NCBI RefSeq assembly: GCF_016428585.1
Contig: NZ_JAELVR010000001.1
Coordinates: 124,001 to 188,000 of the forward strand
From: Sedimentitalea arenosa
GTDB lineage: Bacteria; Pseudomonadota; Alphaproteobacteria; Rhodobacterales; Rhodobacteraceae
Length of the DNA: 64,000 nt
Reading direction: 5' to 3'
Positions 27,308-36,852 of the stretch are shown here, in pieces; the stretch's first letter is position 1; each line of letters starts with the position of its first letter. The notes under the pieces are model-generated. The model saw only the letters and a list, made by a program, of their open reading frames with translations, ran no database searches and had not been told where the DNA came from. The position numbers and the translations under genes are program-made.

Positions 27308-28363
27308 CTACTCCGCCGGGCTTAACGCCGCGCCGTGACCGGTGGACCGCCCCAGCAGGGCGTTTACGCCCAGAGCGCCAGCTGCAATCGACAGGATCGC
27401 GAGCAGCGCTGCGATGCTGAGCGTCGGGACACCCGACAAACCCGCGCCCACCGTGCATCCCCCGGCGAGAACGCCACCAACCCCCATCAGCGCGGCACCG
27501 GACAGATAGCGTCCGGTCTGGCGCGGGGAGTCGAAGCTCTGCCACCGGAAGGAGCCGAACAGCAGGGACGCCGCCAGCGCGCCGATCAGCACACCGCCGA
27601 CGAGGCCGACGCCAAAACCCGCGGGGATCGAGGTCGAGGCGATGGTATAAAACAACGTATCGGCTGCCGGTGCGGTGAAAGACAGGCTTTCCATCGCGAT
27701 CGGGTCGAACTCATCGAGCAAGATGAACCCGGTGCCAACCCAGCCCAGAGGCACCAGCAGTCCGAGCAGAGCGGCCAGCGAGAGGGAGCCGAAACCTGCG
27801 CCCGAACGAAGCGCGACACCCAGCGCCGTCGCGGCGATCAGCGCGGCCCAGACCAGCGCACCGCCGGGCAGTGCGGCCAGCGAGACCATGTCGCCCATCG
27901 GTACGGTGATGCCACCAAGTGCCGTGCGCAGGGGGGCGAGCACGCCTTTCAGCGTGGCATGGGCGATCACGGCGAAAACGATCAGCACGAGCAGCGCGCG
28001 CAAGTTGCCAGAACCGCCCAGCACCGTCAGGCGCGAGACGCAGCCGCGTGTCAGAACCATGCCCGCGCCGAACAGGAGACCGCCCAGGGCGATGGCCAGA
28101 AATGGCAAGTCCGAGGTCATGAAGCGGTGCGCGGCGAAATCGATCCAACCGAGTGTGACTGCCGCCTGTGTGCCGATCACGGCAACCGCGAGCGCGGTCA
28201 GCCACACGCCCATCGCGGCGCGGCGGTCTTCGCCGACCAGCGCACGACGAAAGCAGAACTGCGTACGCTCCGCCAGAAGTCCGAACAGGACTCCGATGCC
28301 GAGCGCGAGAAAAACGCTCACCTCTTTCGGCGTTGCCGTTTCAAAACCCAGGGACTCGAACAT
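27308..28363 (-). CDS. YeeE/YedE family (DUF395) sulfur-compound transporter
   Basis: A 351-residue polytopic membrane protein starting at ATG 28363 behind GGGAG. Conserved Cys-bearing loops are present: AERTQFCFRRALVGE near residue 30, LTRGCVSRLTVLGGSGN near 105, and GGCTVGAGLSGVPTLS near 300. These are the marks of the YeeE/YedE family, whose member TsuA carries thiosulfate through a chain of cysteines. About nine to ten helices are seen. A role in thiosulfate or related sulfur import is inferred from family only. No TusA-like gene accompanies it. Confidence 0.88.
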   Translation of the reverse strand: MFESLGFETATPKEVSVFLALGIGVLFGLLAERTQFCFRRALVGEDRRAAMGVWLTALAVAVIGTQAAVTLGWIDFAAHRFMTSDLPFLAIALGGLLFGAGMVLTRGCVSRLTVLGGSGNLRALLVLIVFAVIAHATLKGVLAPLRTALGGITVPMGDMVSLAALPGGALVWAALIAATALGVALRSGAGFGSLSLAALLGLLVPLGWVGTGFILLDEFDPIAMESLSFTAPAADTLFYTIASTSIPAGFGVGLVGGVLIGALAASLLFGSFRWQSFDSPRQTGRYLSGAALMGVGGVLAGGCTVGAGLSGVPTLSIAALLAILSIAAGALGVNALLGRSTGHGAALSPAE

Positions 28364-28570
28364 GATCCATCTCCCGTTGACAGGAACAAAGGACCAGATC
28401 GCGTAGCCTTGGAGGTGTTTCAAGGGGGGAGCCGTCAGAAGGAAAGCCAATTTCCGGAACGATGTTCCGGTTTTTGAAACAGGCGCCGACGCGTGTTCCG
28501 CGCCAATCACGTACACAGAACGCACGCCGCCGAAATGACGGCGCGCGCAAGTTTCGTTCTTAATTGACGG

Positions 28571-29557
28571 TCAGCGTCCGCGGATCCGGGGATCGAGCGC
28601 ATCCCGCAGCCCGTCGCCCAGGTAGTTGACACTGAGCACGGTGAGCGAGATCGCGACACCGGGCCAGATCACCCGCTCTGGATATTGCTGCAGGAAGTCC
28701 GTGCCATCGAACAGCAGCCGTCCCCAGGTCGGGAAGTCTGGCGGAAAGCCCAGTCCGAGGAAGGACAGCGCGCTTTCGGTGATGATCGCGTTGGCGATGC
28801 CCAGGGTTGCCGACACCATGATCGGGCTCAGCACGTTTGGCAGGATGTGCCGCGTGATCATCTTGGTGTTGGTGGTGCCGATGCTGCGCGCGGCCAGAAC
28901 GAATTCGCGTTCTTTCAGGGCGAGCACGTCGCCGCGCACGATCCGCGCGGTGGGCATCCAGCTGGTGATCCCGATGGCGCAGACGATCAGGATGAAGATG
29001 CCCTGTTCCGGCCCGAAGGCCGCGTTCAGAGGTTCGCGGAACAGCAGCATCATGACCAGCAGGAGCGGCAGCAGGGGCAGCGCGAGAAACAGGTCGGTCA
29101 GGCGCATCAGCGGTCCGTCAAGACGTTTGAAAAACCCAGCGATCACGCCGACGAACGAGCCGAGGAACAGCGCCAGCAACATCGCCGCCATGCCCACGGC
29201 CACGGAAATCTGCCCGCCCGCCATCATCCGGGCGAGGATGTCGCGGCCAAGCTGGTCGGTGCCGAACGGATGGCTGAGGCTCGGCCCCTGGTTGCGGGCG
29301 CGGATGTCGATGAAGGTCGGTTCCACGGTCCAGAACAGCGGGCCGATGAAGACGCCGAGCACGATGATCAGGAAGATGATCCCGCCCCAGAGTGCGCCCT
29401 TGTGCGACTTGAACTGGTCCCAGACGTCCAGCCACTGGCTGCGCGGCGGGCGGTCGGGCATCGGGCCACGGACGATGGCGGCCACCGGATCATGAGCCGC
29501 CAGCGAGGCCACTTCGTCCTTTGGATCGGTCGCTTTCTCGTGCAACGGGTCAGTCAT
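28571..29557 (-). CDS. Peptide ABC transporter permease (DppC-type)
   Basis: A 328-residue inner-membrane permease starting at ATG 29557, overlapping the upstream permease gene by 8 bp. After a cytoplasmic N-terminus and the first helix (LWGGIIFLIIVLGVFIGPLF), it has HPFGTDQLGRDILARMMAGG, typical of the DppC/OppC group, and the EAA loop ARSIGTTNTKMITRHILPN that contacts the ATPase. Five to six helices follow. It pairs with the DppB-like protein encoded at 29550-30557. Confidence 0.93.
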   Translation of the reverse strand: MTDPLHEKATDPKDEVASLAAHDPVAAIVRGPMPDRPPRSQWLDVWDQFKSHKGALWGGIIFLIIVLGVFIGPLFWTVEPTFIDIRARNQGPSLSHPFGTDQLGRDILARMMAGGQISVAVGMAAMLLALFLGSFVGVIAGFFKRLDGPLMRLTDLFLALPLLPLLLVMMLLFREPLNAAFGPEQGIFILIVCAIGITSWMPTARIVRGDVLALKEREFVLAARSIGTTNTKMITRHILPNVLSPIMVSATLGIANAIITESALSFLGLGFPPDFPTWGRLLFDGTDFLQQYPERVIWPGVAISLTVLSVNYLGDGLRDALDPRIRGR

Positions 29558-30557
29558 AGCGGATCCTCGGGTCAAGAATGCCATACAGCACGTCGGCGAT
29601 CAGGTTGAAGAGCACGATCAGCACCGCGAAGATGAACGCCAAGGTCTGCACCATGGGCAGGTCGTTGGCCTGAATCGCACCGATCAGCAGCTGCCCGATC
29701 CCGTTCACCTTGAACACCTGCTCGGTGATGATCGCCCCGCCAAAGATCGACGGAACGCCGAGCGCGATCACCGTGACCACCGGGATCATCGAGTTGCGCA
29801 GGACATGCAGCATGACCACCGTGTATTCCGTCAATCCCTTGGCGCGGGCCGTGCGCACGTAATCCTGGTTGAGGTTGTCCAGCATCGAGGCACGCATGAA
29901 CCGGCTGATCTGCGCGGTGATCTGAAGCGCCAGCACCATCACCGGCATCACCATCTGCATCAACTGCTGTTTGAAGCTGGCCCAGTCATCGACGACCAGC
30001 GTCGTATCGTAGATCGACGGGAACCAGCCGAGATTGACCGAAAAGATCACGATGACCAGAACGCCGGAAAAGAACGGCGGCACCGAAAATCCGACCATCG
30101 ACACGAAAGTGCCGGCCTGGTCGAACCAGGAATACTGCCGATAGGCCGAATAGATCCCGATGGGCAGGGCGATCAGGATGCCGACCACGTAGGCGGTGCC
30201 AACGACCCAGAGCGTCTGCGGGATGCGCTGCATCACGATGTCCATGACCGGGCTGCGGGTCTGCCAGCTGATGACGCGGGGATCGCCTTCGGAAAAGGAT
30301 GTGCCGAAAACGTGGTCGACCAGCACCTGCGGCTCGATCCAGAAGAACTGTACGAGCCACTTCCAGAACCGGATATGCATCGGCTGGTCCAGACCCAGCG
30401 CGATGCGCATCTGTTCCTTGACTTCCGGGGGGACGGTCAGGGGCACCTGCGCCATCGGATCGCCCGGTGCGAGTTCGAGAAGCAGGAAGATCACCAGGCT
30501 GATGAACAACAGCGTCGGGATTGCCAGGACCAGACGTCGAATGGTGAATGTCAGCAT
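29550..30557 (-). CDS. Peptide ABC transporter permease (DppB-type)
   Basis: A 335-residue permease. It opens MLTFTIRRLVLAIPTLLFIS, the usual DppB/OppB start, and has the EAA-type loop YVRTARAKGLTEYTVVMLHV near 235. The end GILDPRIRYD is standard for the family. It lies between the binding protein gene (92 bp upstream, separated by a strong hairpin) and the DppC-like gene (overlapping). Confidence 0.94.
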   Translation of the reverse strand: MLTFTIRRLVLAIPTLLFISLVIFLLLELAPGDPMAQVPLTVPPEVKEQMRIALGLDQPMHIRFWKWLVQFFWIEPQVLVDHVFGTSFSEGDPRVISWQTRSPVMDIVMQRIPQTLWVVGTAYVVGILIALPIGIYSAYRQYSWFDQAGTFVSMVGFSVPPFFSGVLVIVIFSVNLGWFPSIYDTTLVVDDWASFKQQLMQMVMPVMVLALQITAQISRFMRASMLDNLNQDYVRTARAKGLTEYTVVMLHVLRNSMIPVVTVIALGVPSIFGGAIITEQVFKVNGIGQLLIGAIQANDLPMVQTLAFIFAVLIVLFNLIADVLYGILDPRIRYD

Positions 30558-30601
30558 TCAGGGCGCCTCTGCTAACACGTGTCTTGTTGTTATTGGCAAG
30601 A

Positions 30602-30631
30602 GCCACGCTCCGGGCGTGCCCGGAGCGTGGC
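30602..30631 (-). repeat. Strong hairpin between binding-protein and permease genes
   Basis: A 14-bp perfect inverted repeat (GCCACGCTCCGGGC and its complement) with a 2-nt centre lies just after the binding-protein stop. No T-run follows on the transcribed strand. Such hairpins commonly protect the message of an abundant binding protein while letting some transcription pass to the permeases. Confidence 0.75.
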
Positions 30632-30648
30632 GTCAGGCACCTGCGTGA

Positions 30649-32355
30649 TCAGGAACCTTGCTTGCGATACCAATCGGCGACATTCCAGAGTTCGGAATCC
30701 CACACGTTCAGGACAACGCCGCCCAGCGTGTTGGAATGGGCGGAGTTGCGGCCGCGCCAGGTCAGCGGCATCATGACATATTCCTGCATCAGGATGTCGT
30801 TCATGGCCTTGGCGAGTTCGGCACGCTTTTCGATGTCGCCGGTGACGGCCATTTCCTCGATCAGCGCGTCATATTCCTCCGAGCAGAAGCGCATCATGTT
30901 GTTGCCCTGCCACTGGGTTTCCGGGCGCGGGAACTGATCGCAGGACCAGTTCGCCATGTAGGCTTCGGGGTCCGTGCCGTCGAAGTTGTTGGTGAACATC
31001 TCGACATCGGCGAAGAACTTCTGGAACGTGTCCGGCGAGCCGGGGTCCGATCCGAAGAAGACCGACGCATCGATGCTGCGCAGCTCGGTTTCCACGCCGA
31101 TTTCGGACCACCACTGCTTGATGAGCGCCTGGTAATCCTGGCGCACCGCGTTGACCGAGGTCTGGAACAGGATCGAAAGCTCGACACCGTCCTTGTCGCG
31201 AATGCCGTTGCCGTTGCTGTCGACCCAGCCGGCCTCGTCCAGCAGCGCGTTGGCGCCGGCGATGTCCTGCACGAGGCAATCGTCATTCGCGGTCGAGGCA
31301 TAGATCGCCGGAGCCGGCAACACGTTGCAGGTCAGGCGGCCGAAATCGCCATAGCCGATTTCCGTCAGGAGCGCGCGGTCGATGGCCATGGACAGCGCCT
31401 GGCGCACGGCCTTGTCGGTCATGAACGGGTGCGGGTGCTTTGCGGTGCCGCGCTCGTCGCCAAGGTCTGGACTGACATCGGTCAGGTTGACGTGCAGACG
31501 CTCGACCGAGGTGCCGAAGGACACGACGTTGGTGCCCTTGCCGGCCTCTTCCATGCGGGTCAGCACTTCGGGGGCCAATTGCAGGTTCCAAGCATAGTCG
31601 AATTCGCCGGTTTCCAGAACCGCGCGGCCCGCGGCATTGGCATCGCCGCCGCCCTTGAGCGTCATGGTCGCGAAGGCCGGTTTGGCCGGATCACGATAGT
31701 TTTCGTTCGCGGCCAGCGTCACCACGTCGTTGGGACGGAACTCGGTCACGGTGAAGGGGCCGGTCCCGACCGGGTTGAAATTGGCCTCGGTGCATTCGGG
31801 CATCCGCGGTCCCATGCAGTCGGCGAACTGCGCCTTCTGGATGATCGGAGCCTGCGCGCCCACGAAGGGTCCATAGGGGAAGGGCTTGGCGACGCTGAAA
31901 TTGACCACCGCGGTCAGCTCGTCCGGCGTGTCGATGGACACGACGTCGAGAAACTTCTCGGACTGGGCACAGCCGCCACCTTCCGCGGTGCAGTATTCCC
32001 AGGTGAACTTGACGTCCTCGGACGTGACCGGTGTTCCGTCGGACCAGAGCAGGCCCTCCTTCAGCTTCCATGTGATGGATTTCAGGTCTTCCGACACGCC
32101 GCCATTGGCGACTGTCGGCACCTCGTCGACAAGCCAGGGCACCATGTTGCCGTCCTGATCGTAGCGGGCCAGGGGCTCGATCACCAGCGAGGCGGCCTCG
32201 AGGTCCTTGGTGCCGCCCGACAGGTAGGGCGTCATGATCGACGGCGCCTGCCAGTAGATCACCTTCACTTCGCCGTCCGATCCGCGCTCGGCCATGGCCA
32301 TGGGGGCCAGCGCCGTGCTCGCGATCGCACCGAGCAGTAGAGCTTTGATTTTCAT
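30649..32355 (-). CDS. Peptide ABC transporter substrate-binding protein (SBP family 5)
   Basis: A 568-residue periplasmic protein starting at ATG 32355 behind AAGGAG, with signal peptide MKIKALLLGAIASTALAPMAMA. The SBP-5 pattern is clear: SITWKLKEGLLWSDGTPVTSE-type segment near residue 90 (the family signature), NPVGTGPFTVTEFRPND near 180, and TDKAVRQALSMAIDRALL near 310. It delivers peptides or a related solute to the two permeases downstream. Tied to deacylases and amidohydrolases on the other strand, the cargo may be an acylated amino acid or dipeptide; this is inference. Confidence 0.94.
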   Translation of the reverse strand: MKIKALLLGAIASTALAPMAMAERGSDGEVKVIYWQAPSIMTPYLSGGTKDLEAASLVIEPLARYDQDGNMVPWLVDEVPTVANGGVSEDLKSITWKLKEGLLWSDGTPVTSEDVKFTWEYCTAEGGGCAQSEKFLDVVSIDTPDELTAVVNFSVAKPFPYGPFVGAQAPIIQKAQFADCMGPRMPECTEANFNPVGTGPFTVTEFRPNDVVTLAANENYRDPAKPAFATMTLKGGGDANAAGRAVLETGEFDYAWNLQLAPEVLTRMEEAGKGTNVVSFGTSVERLHVNLTDVSPDLGDERGTAKHPHPFMTDKAVRQALSMAIDRALLTEIGYGDFGRLTCNVLPAPAIYASTANDDCLVQDIAGANALLDEAGWVDSNGNGIRDKDGVELSILFQTSVNAVRQDYQALIKQWWSEIGVETELRSIDASVFFGSDPGSPDTFQKFFADVEMFTNNFDGTDPEAYMANWSCDQFPRPETQWQGNNMMRFCSEEYDALIEEMAVTGDIEKRAELAKAMNDILMQEYVMMPLTWRGRNSAHSNTLGGVVLNVWDSELWNVADWYRKQGS

Positions 32356-32568
32356 GTTCGTCTCCTTGTTGGACACCGTGTGCCGCTATTCGTTCCGCTT
32401 CACTTGCGGATACTGGTCTTGCCGTGCGGGGGAACGGTGCGGCGTCCGGATGCAGGCGCTATTGCCATGCAGACGCGATCCGCCCATCCCCCGACATCGG
32501 ATACGCCCTCATCGAAACAGAGTTTGAGAAAATTGCAAGCGTTCCGTCCCTCAATGTGAGGCGGGGGT

Positions 32569-32597
32569 TTGACAGGTTCAAAGCCTCGGCCTAGCGT
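32569..32597 (+). promoter_or_regulatory. Candidate promoter of the ATPase-amidohydrolase operon
   Basis: A perfect TTGACA (32569-32574) is followed after 17 bases by TAGCGT (32592-32597), about 30 bp before the GTG start at 32630. The rest of the 274-bp divergent gap holds no gene that I can see. Confidence 0.5.
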
Positions 32598-32629
32598 TCA
32601 GGCTCACGGGACTTTCAGGGGGCGCTCAA

Positions 32630-34450
32630 GTGCTGGATCAGCCGATTGCAAGGATCGAGGGGCTCAGGGTCTCGTTCCAGACCAAGGATGGCCCCGTCCT
32701 GGGGGTGGAGGATGTCTCCTTCGACGTCAATCCGGGCGAGACGGTCTGCATCGTGGGCGAATCCGGCTCGGGCAAATCGGTCACGTCGCTGTCGCTGATG
32801 CGCCTTGTCGAGTTCGGCGGGGGTAAAATCGATGCAGGGCGCCTGATTTTTGATCGAAAGAAGGGTGACGAGCTCGACGTTGCGACCGCCGATCAGGACC
32901 TGATGCGGCAGATCCGCGGCAACGAGATCGGGATGATCTTCCAGGAACCGATGACTGCGCTCAACCCGGTCTTCACCGTCGGTCGGCAATTGACCGAGGG
33001 TTTGCGGGTGCACAAGGGGCTGTCGCGCACCGAAGCCGAGGAGCGGGCGCTTGTCCTGCTGCGCGAGGTGCGCATCCCGGAACCGGAACGCCGTCTCAAG
33101 CAATATCCGCACGAGCTGTCGGGCGGCATGCGTCAGCGCGTCGTGATCGCGATGGCGATGGCGTGCGAGCCGCGCCTGCTGATCGCGGACGAGCCGACCA
33201 CGGCGCTGGATGTGACGATCCAGGCCGAGATTCTCGCCCTGATGGACCGACTGAAGCGCGAAACCGGCACGGCGGTGATGTTCATCACCCATGACATGGC
33301 GGTGGTGGCGCAGATGGCCGACCGCGTCGTCGTCATGTTTCGCGGCAACAAGGTCGAGGAAGGAACGGTCGAGGAAATTTTCGAGAGCCCAAAGCACGAC
33401 TATACCAAGGCGCTGCTGGCGGCCGTCCCAAAGCTGGGCGAGATGCGCGGCAAGAGCGCACCCGAGCCGATGAAGCTTCTGGGCGTCGAGAACCAGAAGA
33501 TCGAACCGATCCTCGGCTCCGACGATGTGCTGTTGCGTGTCAGCAACCTGACCACGCGGTTTCCCGTCAAAGGGGGCTTCTTTCGTCGCACCATCGCCAA
33601 CGTGCATGCGGTCGAGGATGTGTCCTTCACGATCAATCGCGGCCAGACCCTGAGCCTTGTCGGAGAGTCGGGCTGCGGGAAGTCCACTGCGGGCCGGTCG
33701 ATCCTGCGCCTGGTCGAGCCGCAGTCGGGCGAGATCGATCTTGATGGCGTCGACATCATGAAACTGGACTCCGGGGGGTTGCGCGAGGCCCGGCTGGACA
33801 TGCAGATGATCTTCCAGGACCCGTTCGCCTCTCTCAATCCGCAGATGCAACTGATGGACCAGGTGGCGGAACCGCTGCGCAACTACGGTGCGAATTCCGC
33901 GGACGACATCTCCAAGCGCGTTTCGATGCTGTTTGAGCGGGTGGAACTGCCCAAGAGCTTCATGCGCCGTTACCCGCATGAACTGTCGGGCGGGCAACGC
34001 CAGCGTGTCGCCATCGCGCGGGCGCTCGCGCTCAATCCCAAGCTGATCGTCGCGGACGAAGCGGTGTCGGCGCTGGATGTTTCCGTTCAGGCCCAGGTGT
34101 TGAACCTGATGATGGAATTGCAGGCGGATCTCGGCCTGTCGTTCCTGTTCATCAGTCACGACATGGCCGTGGTCGAACGTGTCAGCCACCAGGTGGGGGT
34201 CATGTATCTTGGCCGGATCGTCGAGATGGGTCCGCGGGCGCGGGTCTTCGAGAATCCGCAACACGCCTATACCCAGGCCTTGATGAAGGCGGTTCCGATC
34301 GCGGATCCGCGTCGCCGAAAGTCGGAAAAAGATCTGAATTTCAAGCCGATACCGTCACCAATTCATGGATTGGATTATCAGCCCGAACCGTCCGCCTACG
34401 AGGAGGTCGAACCCGGCCACTACGTGCTGACGACCGACAGCGGGTACTGA
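32630..34450 (+). CDS. Peptide ABC transporter, fused double ATPase (GsiA/DppDF-like)
   Basis: A 606-residue protein with two complete nucleotide-binding halves, beginning at GTG 32630. First half: Walker A GESGSGKS near residue 43, signature LSGGMRQR near 165, Walker B LLIADEPTTALDV. Second half: Walker A GESGCGKS near 345, signature LSGGQRQR near 452, Walker B LIVADEAVSALDV. Each half ends in the Dpp/Opp-type C-terminal extension. It energises the permeases encoded on the other strand. It leads a plus-strand operon; argE-like follows after 1 bp. Confidence 0.95.
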   Translation: MLDQPIARIEGLRVSFQTKDGPVLGVEDVSFDVNPGETVCIVGESGSGKSVTSLSLMRLVEFGGGKIDAGRLIFDRKKGDELDVATADQDLMRQIRGNEIGMIFQEPMTALNPVFTVGRQLTEGLRVHKGLSRTEAEERALVLLREVRIPEPERRLKQYPHELSGGMRQRVVIAMAMACEPRLLIADEPTTALDVTIQAEILALMDRLKRETGTAVMFITHDMAVVAQMADRVVVMFRGNKVEEGTVEEIFESPKHDYTKALLAAVPKLGEMRGKSAPEPMKLLGVENQKIEPILGSDDVLLRVSNLTTRFPVKGGFFRRTIANVHAVEDVSFTINRGQTLSLVGESGCGKSTAGRSILRLVEPQSGEIDLDGVDIMKLDSGGLREARLDMQMIFQDPFASLNPQMQLMDQVAEPLRNYGANSADDISKRVSMLFERVELPKSFMRRYPHELSGGQRQRVAIARALALNPKLIVADEAVSALDVSVQAQVLNLMMELQADLGLSFLFISHDMAVVERVSHQVGVMYLGRIVEMGPRARVFENPQHAYTQALMKAVPIADPRRRKSEKDLNFKPIPSPIHGLDYQPEPSAYEEVEPGHYVLTTDSGY

Positions 34451-34451
34451 T

Positions 34452-35618
34452 ATGGCCGATGTTCTGAGCGCCCGTGCGATCCTCGACCGGCTGGTCGAAT
34501 TCCCGACCGTCAGCCGCGATACCAACCTGCCGCTGGTCGACTGGGTCGAAGACTATCTCGCCAGCCACGGCATCAAAGCGCATCGCTACGTTGACCCGGA
34601 CCAACCCAAGGCGGCGCTCTTTGCCCATGTCGGCCCCTTGGTGGAGGGCGCGGTGGTCCTGTCGGGCCATACGGACGTCGTGCCGGTGGATGGCCAGCCG
34701 TGGGATACCGATCCGTTCAGTGTCGTCGAACGGGACGGCAAGCTGTTCGGGCGCGGCACCTGCGACATGAAGGGGTTCGATGCTATCGCGATCTGGGGGC
34801 TGGTCGAGGCGCACCGGCGCGGCGTCGCGCGTCCCCTGCAGCTGGCGCTGAGTTTCGACGAGGAGATCGGCTGCACCGGCGCACCGCCGATGATCGAGGC
34901 GATGCAAAAGGTGCTGCCCAAGGGGTCCGCAGTGATCGTCGGCGAACCATCGACGATGCAGGCGGTCACCGGACACAAGGGCGGGCAGGGGTTCAACACC
35001 CATGTCATCGGTTTCGAGGTCCACTCTTCGCTCATGCATACCGGTGTCAACGCGATCATGTCCGCGGCCCGCCTGATCGAATGGGCCAACGCGACCAACG
35101 CCGCGAACCAGGCCGCCGAGCCGACCGCGCTTGCCGCGATGTTCGATCCGCCCTGGACTACCGTGCATGTCGGAATGATCGAGGGCGGGACGGCACACAA
35201 CATCACCGCCAAGGATTGCCGCTTCTCGATGGATTTCCGGGCTGTGGCGGGCGAGAGTCTTTCGGACTGGCGGGCACGTTATCTCGCCGAAGTTCGCGCC
35301 GTCGAGGCGGACATGCAGGCCGTTCATCCCGAGGCGCGTATCGAGATCAGCGAACGGTTTTCGGTTCCCGCCCTCGAACCCGAACAGGACGGCGAGGCCG
35401 AGACACTCGTGCGCGCGCTGACCGGCGACAATGCGAGGCACGTGGTGAGCTATGGAACCGAGGCGGGTCAATTCCAGGATGCGGGCTATTCCGCGGTGGT
35501 CTGTGGGCCCGGAGACATCGCGCAGGCGCATCAGCCGAACGAATTCATGACCGTCGCCCAGTTCGAAGCCGGCCAGGCCTTCATGGATCGGCTCGTCTCG
35601 CGCTTGCAGGACCGCTGA
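34452..35618 (+). CDS. argE: Acetylornithine deacetylase (ArgE-type M20 peptidase)
   Basis: A 388-residue M20 metallopeptidase. LSGHTDVVPVDGQPWDTDPF near residue 75 and GRGTCDMKGFDA near 102 carry zinc ligands, and FDEEIGCTGAPPMIEAM near 137 the catalytic Glu. YGTEAGQFQDAGYSAVVCGPG near the end is typical of ArgE rather than DapE. It deacylates N-acetylornithine or another N-acyl amino acid. Its place next to an ATPase gene and two aminoacylase-like genes suggests catabolic rather than biosynthetic use here. Confidence 0.88.
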   Translation: MADVLSARAILDRLVEFPTVSRDTNLPLVDWVEDYLASHGIKAHRYVDPDQPKAALFAHVGPLVEGAVVLSGHTDVVPVDGQPWDTDPFSVVERDGKLFGRGTCDMKGFDAIAIWGLVEAHRRGVARPLQLALSFDEEIGCTGAPPMIEAMQKVLPKGSAVIVGEPSTMQAVTGHKGGQGFNTHVIGFEVHSSLMHTGVNAIMSAARLIEWANATNAANQAAEPTALAAMFDPPWTTVHVGMIEGGTAHNITAKDCRFSMDFRAVAGESLSDWRARYLAEVRAVEADMQAVHPEARIEISERFSVPALEPEQDGEAETLVRALTGDNARHVVSYGTEAGQFQDAGYSAVVCGPGDIAQAHQPNEFMTVAQFEAGQAFMDRLVSRLQDR

Positions 35619-35621
35619 CGG

Positions 35622-36785
35622 ATGCCGGTGAAGAACCGCCTGGCCGACCTGCACGACGAGATCGCCGGCTGGCGACACCACCTGCACCGCCATCCCGAAC
35701 TGCTCTACGAGGTGCATGGCACCGCCGCCTTCGTGACCGAGCGGCTGCGCGAGATCGGCGTCGACGAGATCACCACCGGCGTCGGCCGGACCGGCGTCGT
35801 TGCGGTCGTGCGCGGGCGGTCCGATCGGTCAGGGCGGGTCATCGGGTTGCGCGCCGACATGGACGCGCTGCCGATCCACGAGGCGACCGGGCTGGCGCAT
35901 GCCAGCACCAACGCGGGGGTCATGCATGCCTGCGGCCATGACGGGCACACGGCGATGCTTCTGGGCGCGGCCAAGTACCTTGCCGAGACGCGCAATTTCG
36001 ACGGCACCGCGGTGCTGATCTTCCAGCCTGCCGAAGAGGGCGGCGCGGGCGGCAAGGCGATGTGCGACGACGGGCTGATGGAGCGCTGGGGCATCGACGA
36101 GGTCTATGGCCTGCACAATGCGCCTGGCCTGCCGGCGGGCAGCTTTCATATCCGGCCAGGGCCGATGATGGCCGCGACGGACGAGTTCGAGATTGTGCTG
36201 GAGGGCCGGGGCGGCCATGCCGCGCGCCCGCATCAGACCGTCGACACCGCCGTGATGGCCTGCCACCTCGGCGTCGCTCTGCAGACCGTCACGTCGCGCA
36301 ACGCCGATCCGGTCGAGCAACTTGTGCTGTCGGTCACGTCGATCGAAAGCTCTACCACCGCCTTCAACGTCATCCCGCAGCGCGTCACCTTGCGCGGCAC
36401 CGTGCGGTCGATGGTGGAACCGCAGCGCGCGATGGCGCGCCGCCGGCTGCGCGAGATCACCGAGGGGATCGCCGCGAGTCTTGGCGGCACCGCGGCGATC
36501 GACTTCCCCGAAGGTTACCCGGTGCTGATCAACGCGCCGGAACCGACCGCCCATGCCGCCGCCGTCGCCCGCGACGTCGCGGGCGATTGCGCGCTCTCGC
36601 CGATGGTGATGGGAGGCGAGGATTTCTCCTACATGCTGCAGGAACGCCCCGGTGCCTACATGCGGATCGGCAATGGCGACACTGCCGCGCTGCACAACCC
36701 CGCCTATGATTTCGACGACGAGATCATTCCGGCCGGCTGCAGCTGGCTGGTCGGCATGATCGAGGCGCGGATGCCCGCCGGCTGA
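35622..36785 (+). CDS. M20 family amidohydrolase (hippurate hydrolase-like), copy 1
   Basis: A 387-residue M20D amidohydrolase. HRHPELLYEVHGTAAFVTERL near residue 18, MHACGHDGHTAMLLGAAKYL near 102, and FQPAEEGGAGGKAM near 130 give the metal ligands and catalytic Glu; MGGEDFSYML near 330 supplies the last ligand. The family removes acyl groups from amino acids (hippurate, N-acetyl amino acids, indole-acetyl amino acids). It is 3 bp after the argE-like gene and followed by a same-length paralogue, so the two arose by duplication. Confidence 0.93.
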   Translation: MPVKNRLADLHDEIAGWRHHLHRHPELLYEVHGTAAFVTERLREIGVDEITTGVGRTGVVAVVRGRSDRSGRVIGLRADMDALPIHEATGLAHASTNAGVMHACGHDGHTAMLLGAAKYLAETRNFDGTAVLIFQPAEEGGAGGKAMCDDGLMERWGIDEVYGLHNAPGLPAGSFHIRPGPMMAATDEFEIVLEGRGGHAARPHQTVDTAVMACHLGVALQTVTSRNADPVEQLVLSVTSIESSTTAFNVIPQRVTLRGTVRSMVEPQRAMARRRLREITEGIAASLGGTAAIDFPEGYPVLINAPEPTAHAAAVARDVAGDCALSPMVMGGEDFSYMLQERPGAYMRIGNGDTAALHNPAYDFDDEIIPAGCSWLVGMIEARMPAG

Positions 36786-36852
36786 CGGCGCACCCTTGCA
36801 TCGCGACGCCAGAGGCGTAGATCTGGATCAGAGCCAACAAGGAGTGACAGAC

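Noticed and set aside
25608-27545. A 645-codon minus-strand frame opposite the kinase-like gene
   Set aside because: It spans the end of DUF3422, the kinase-like gene and part of the YeeE gene, without any recognisable domain.
32615-34264. A 549-codon minus-strand frame opposite the double ATPase
   Set aside because: Antisense shadow of a gene with two full sets of Walker and signature motifs.
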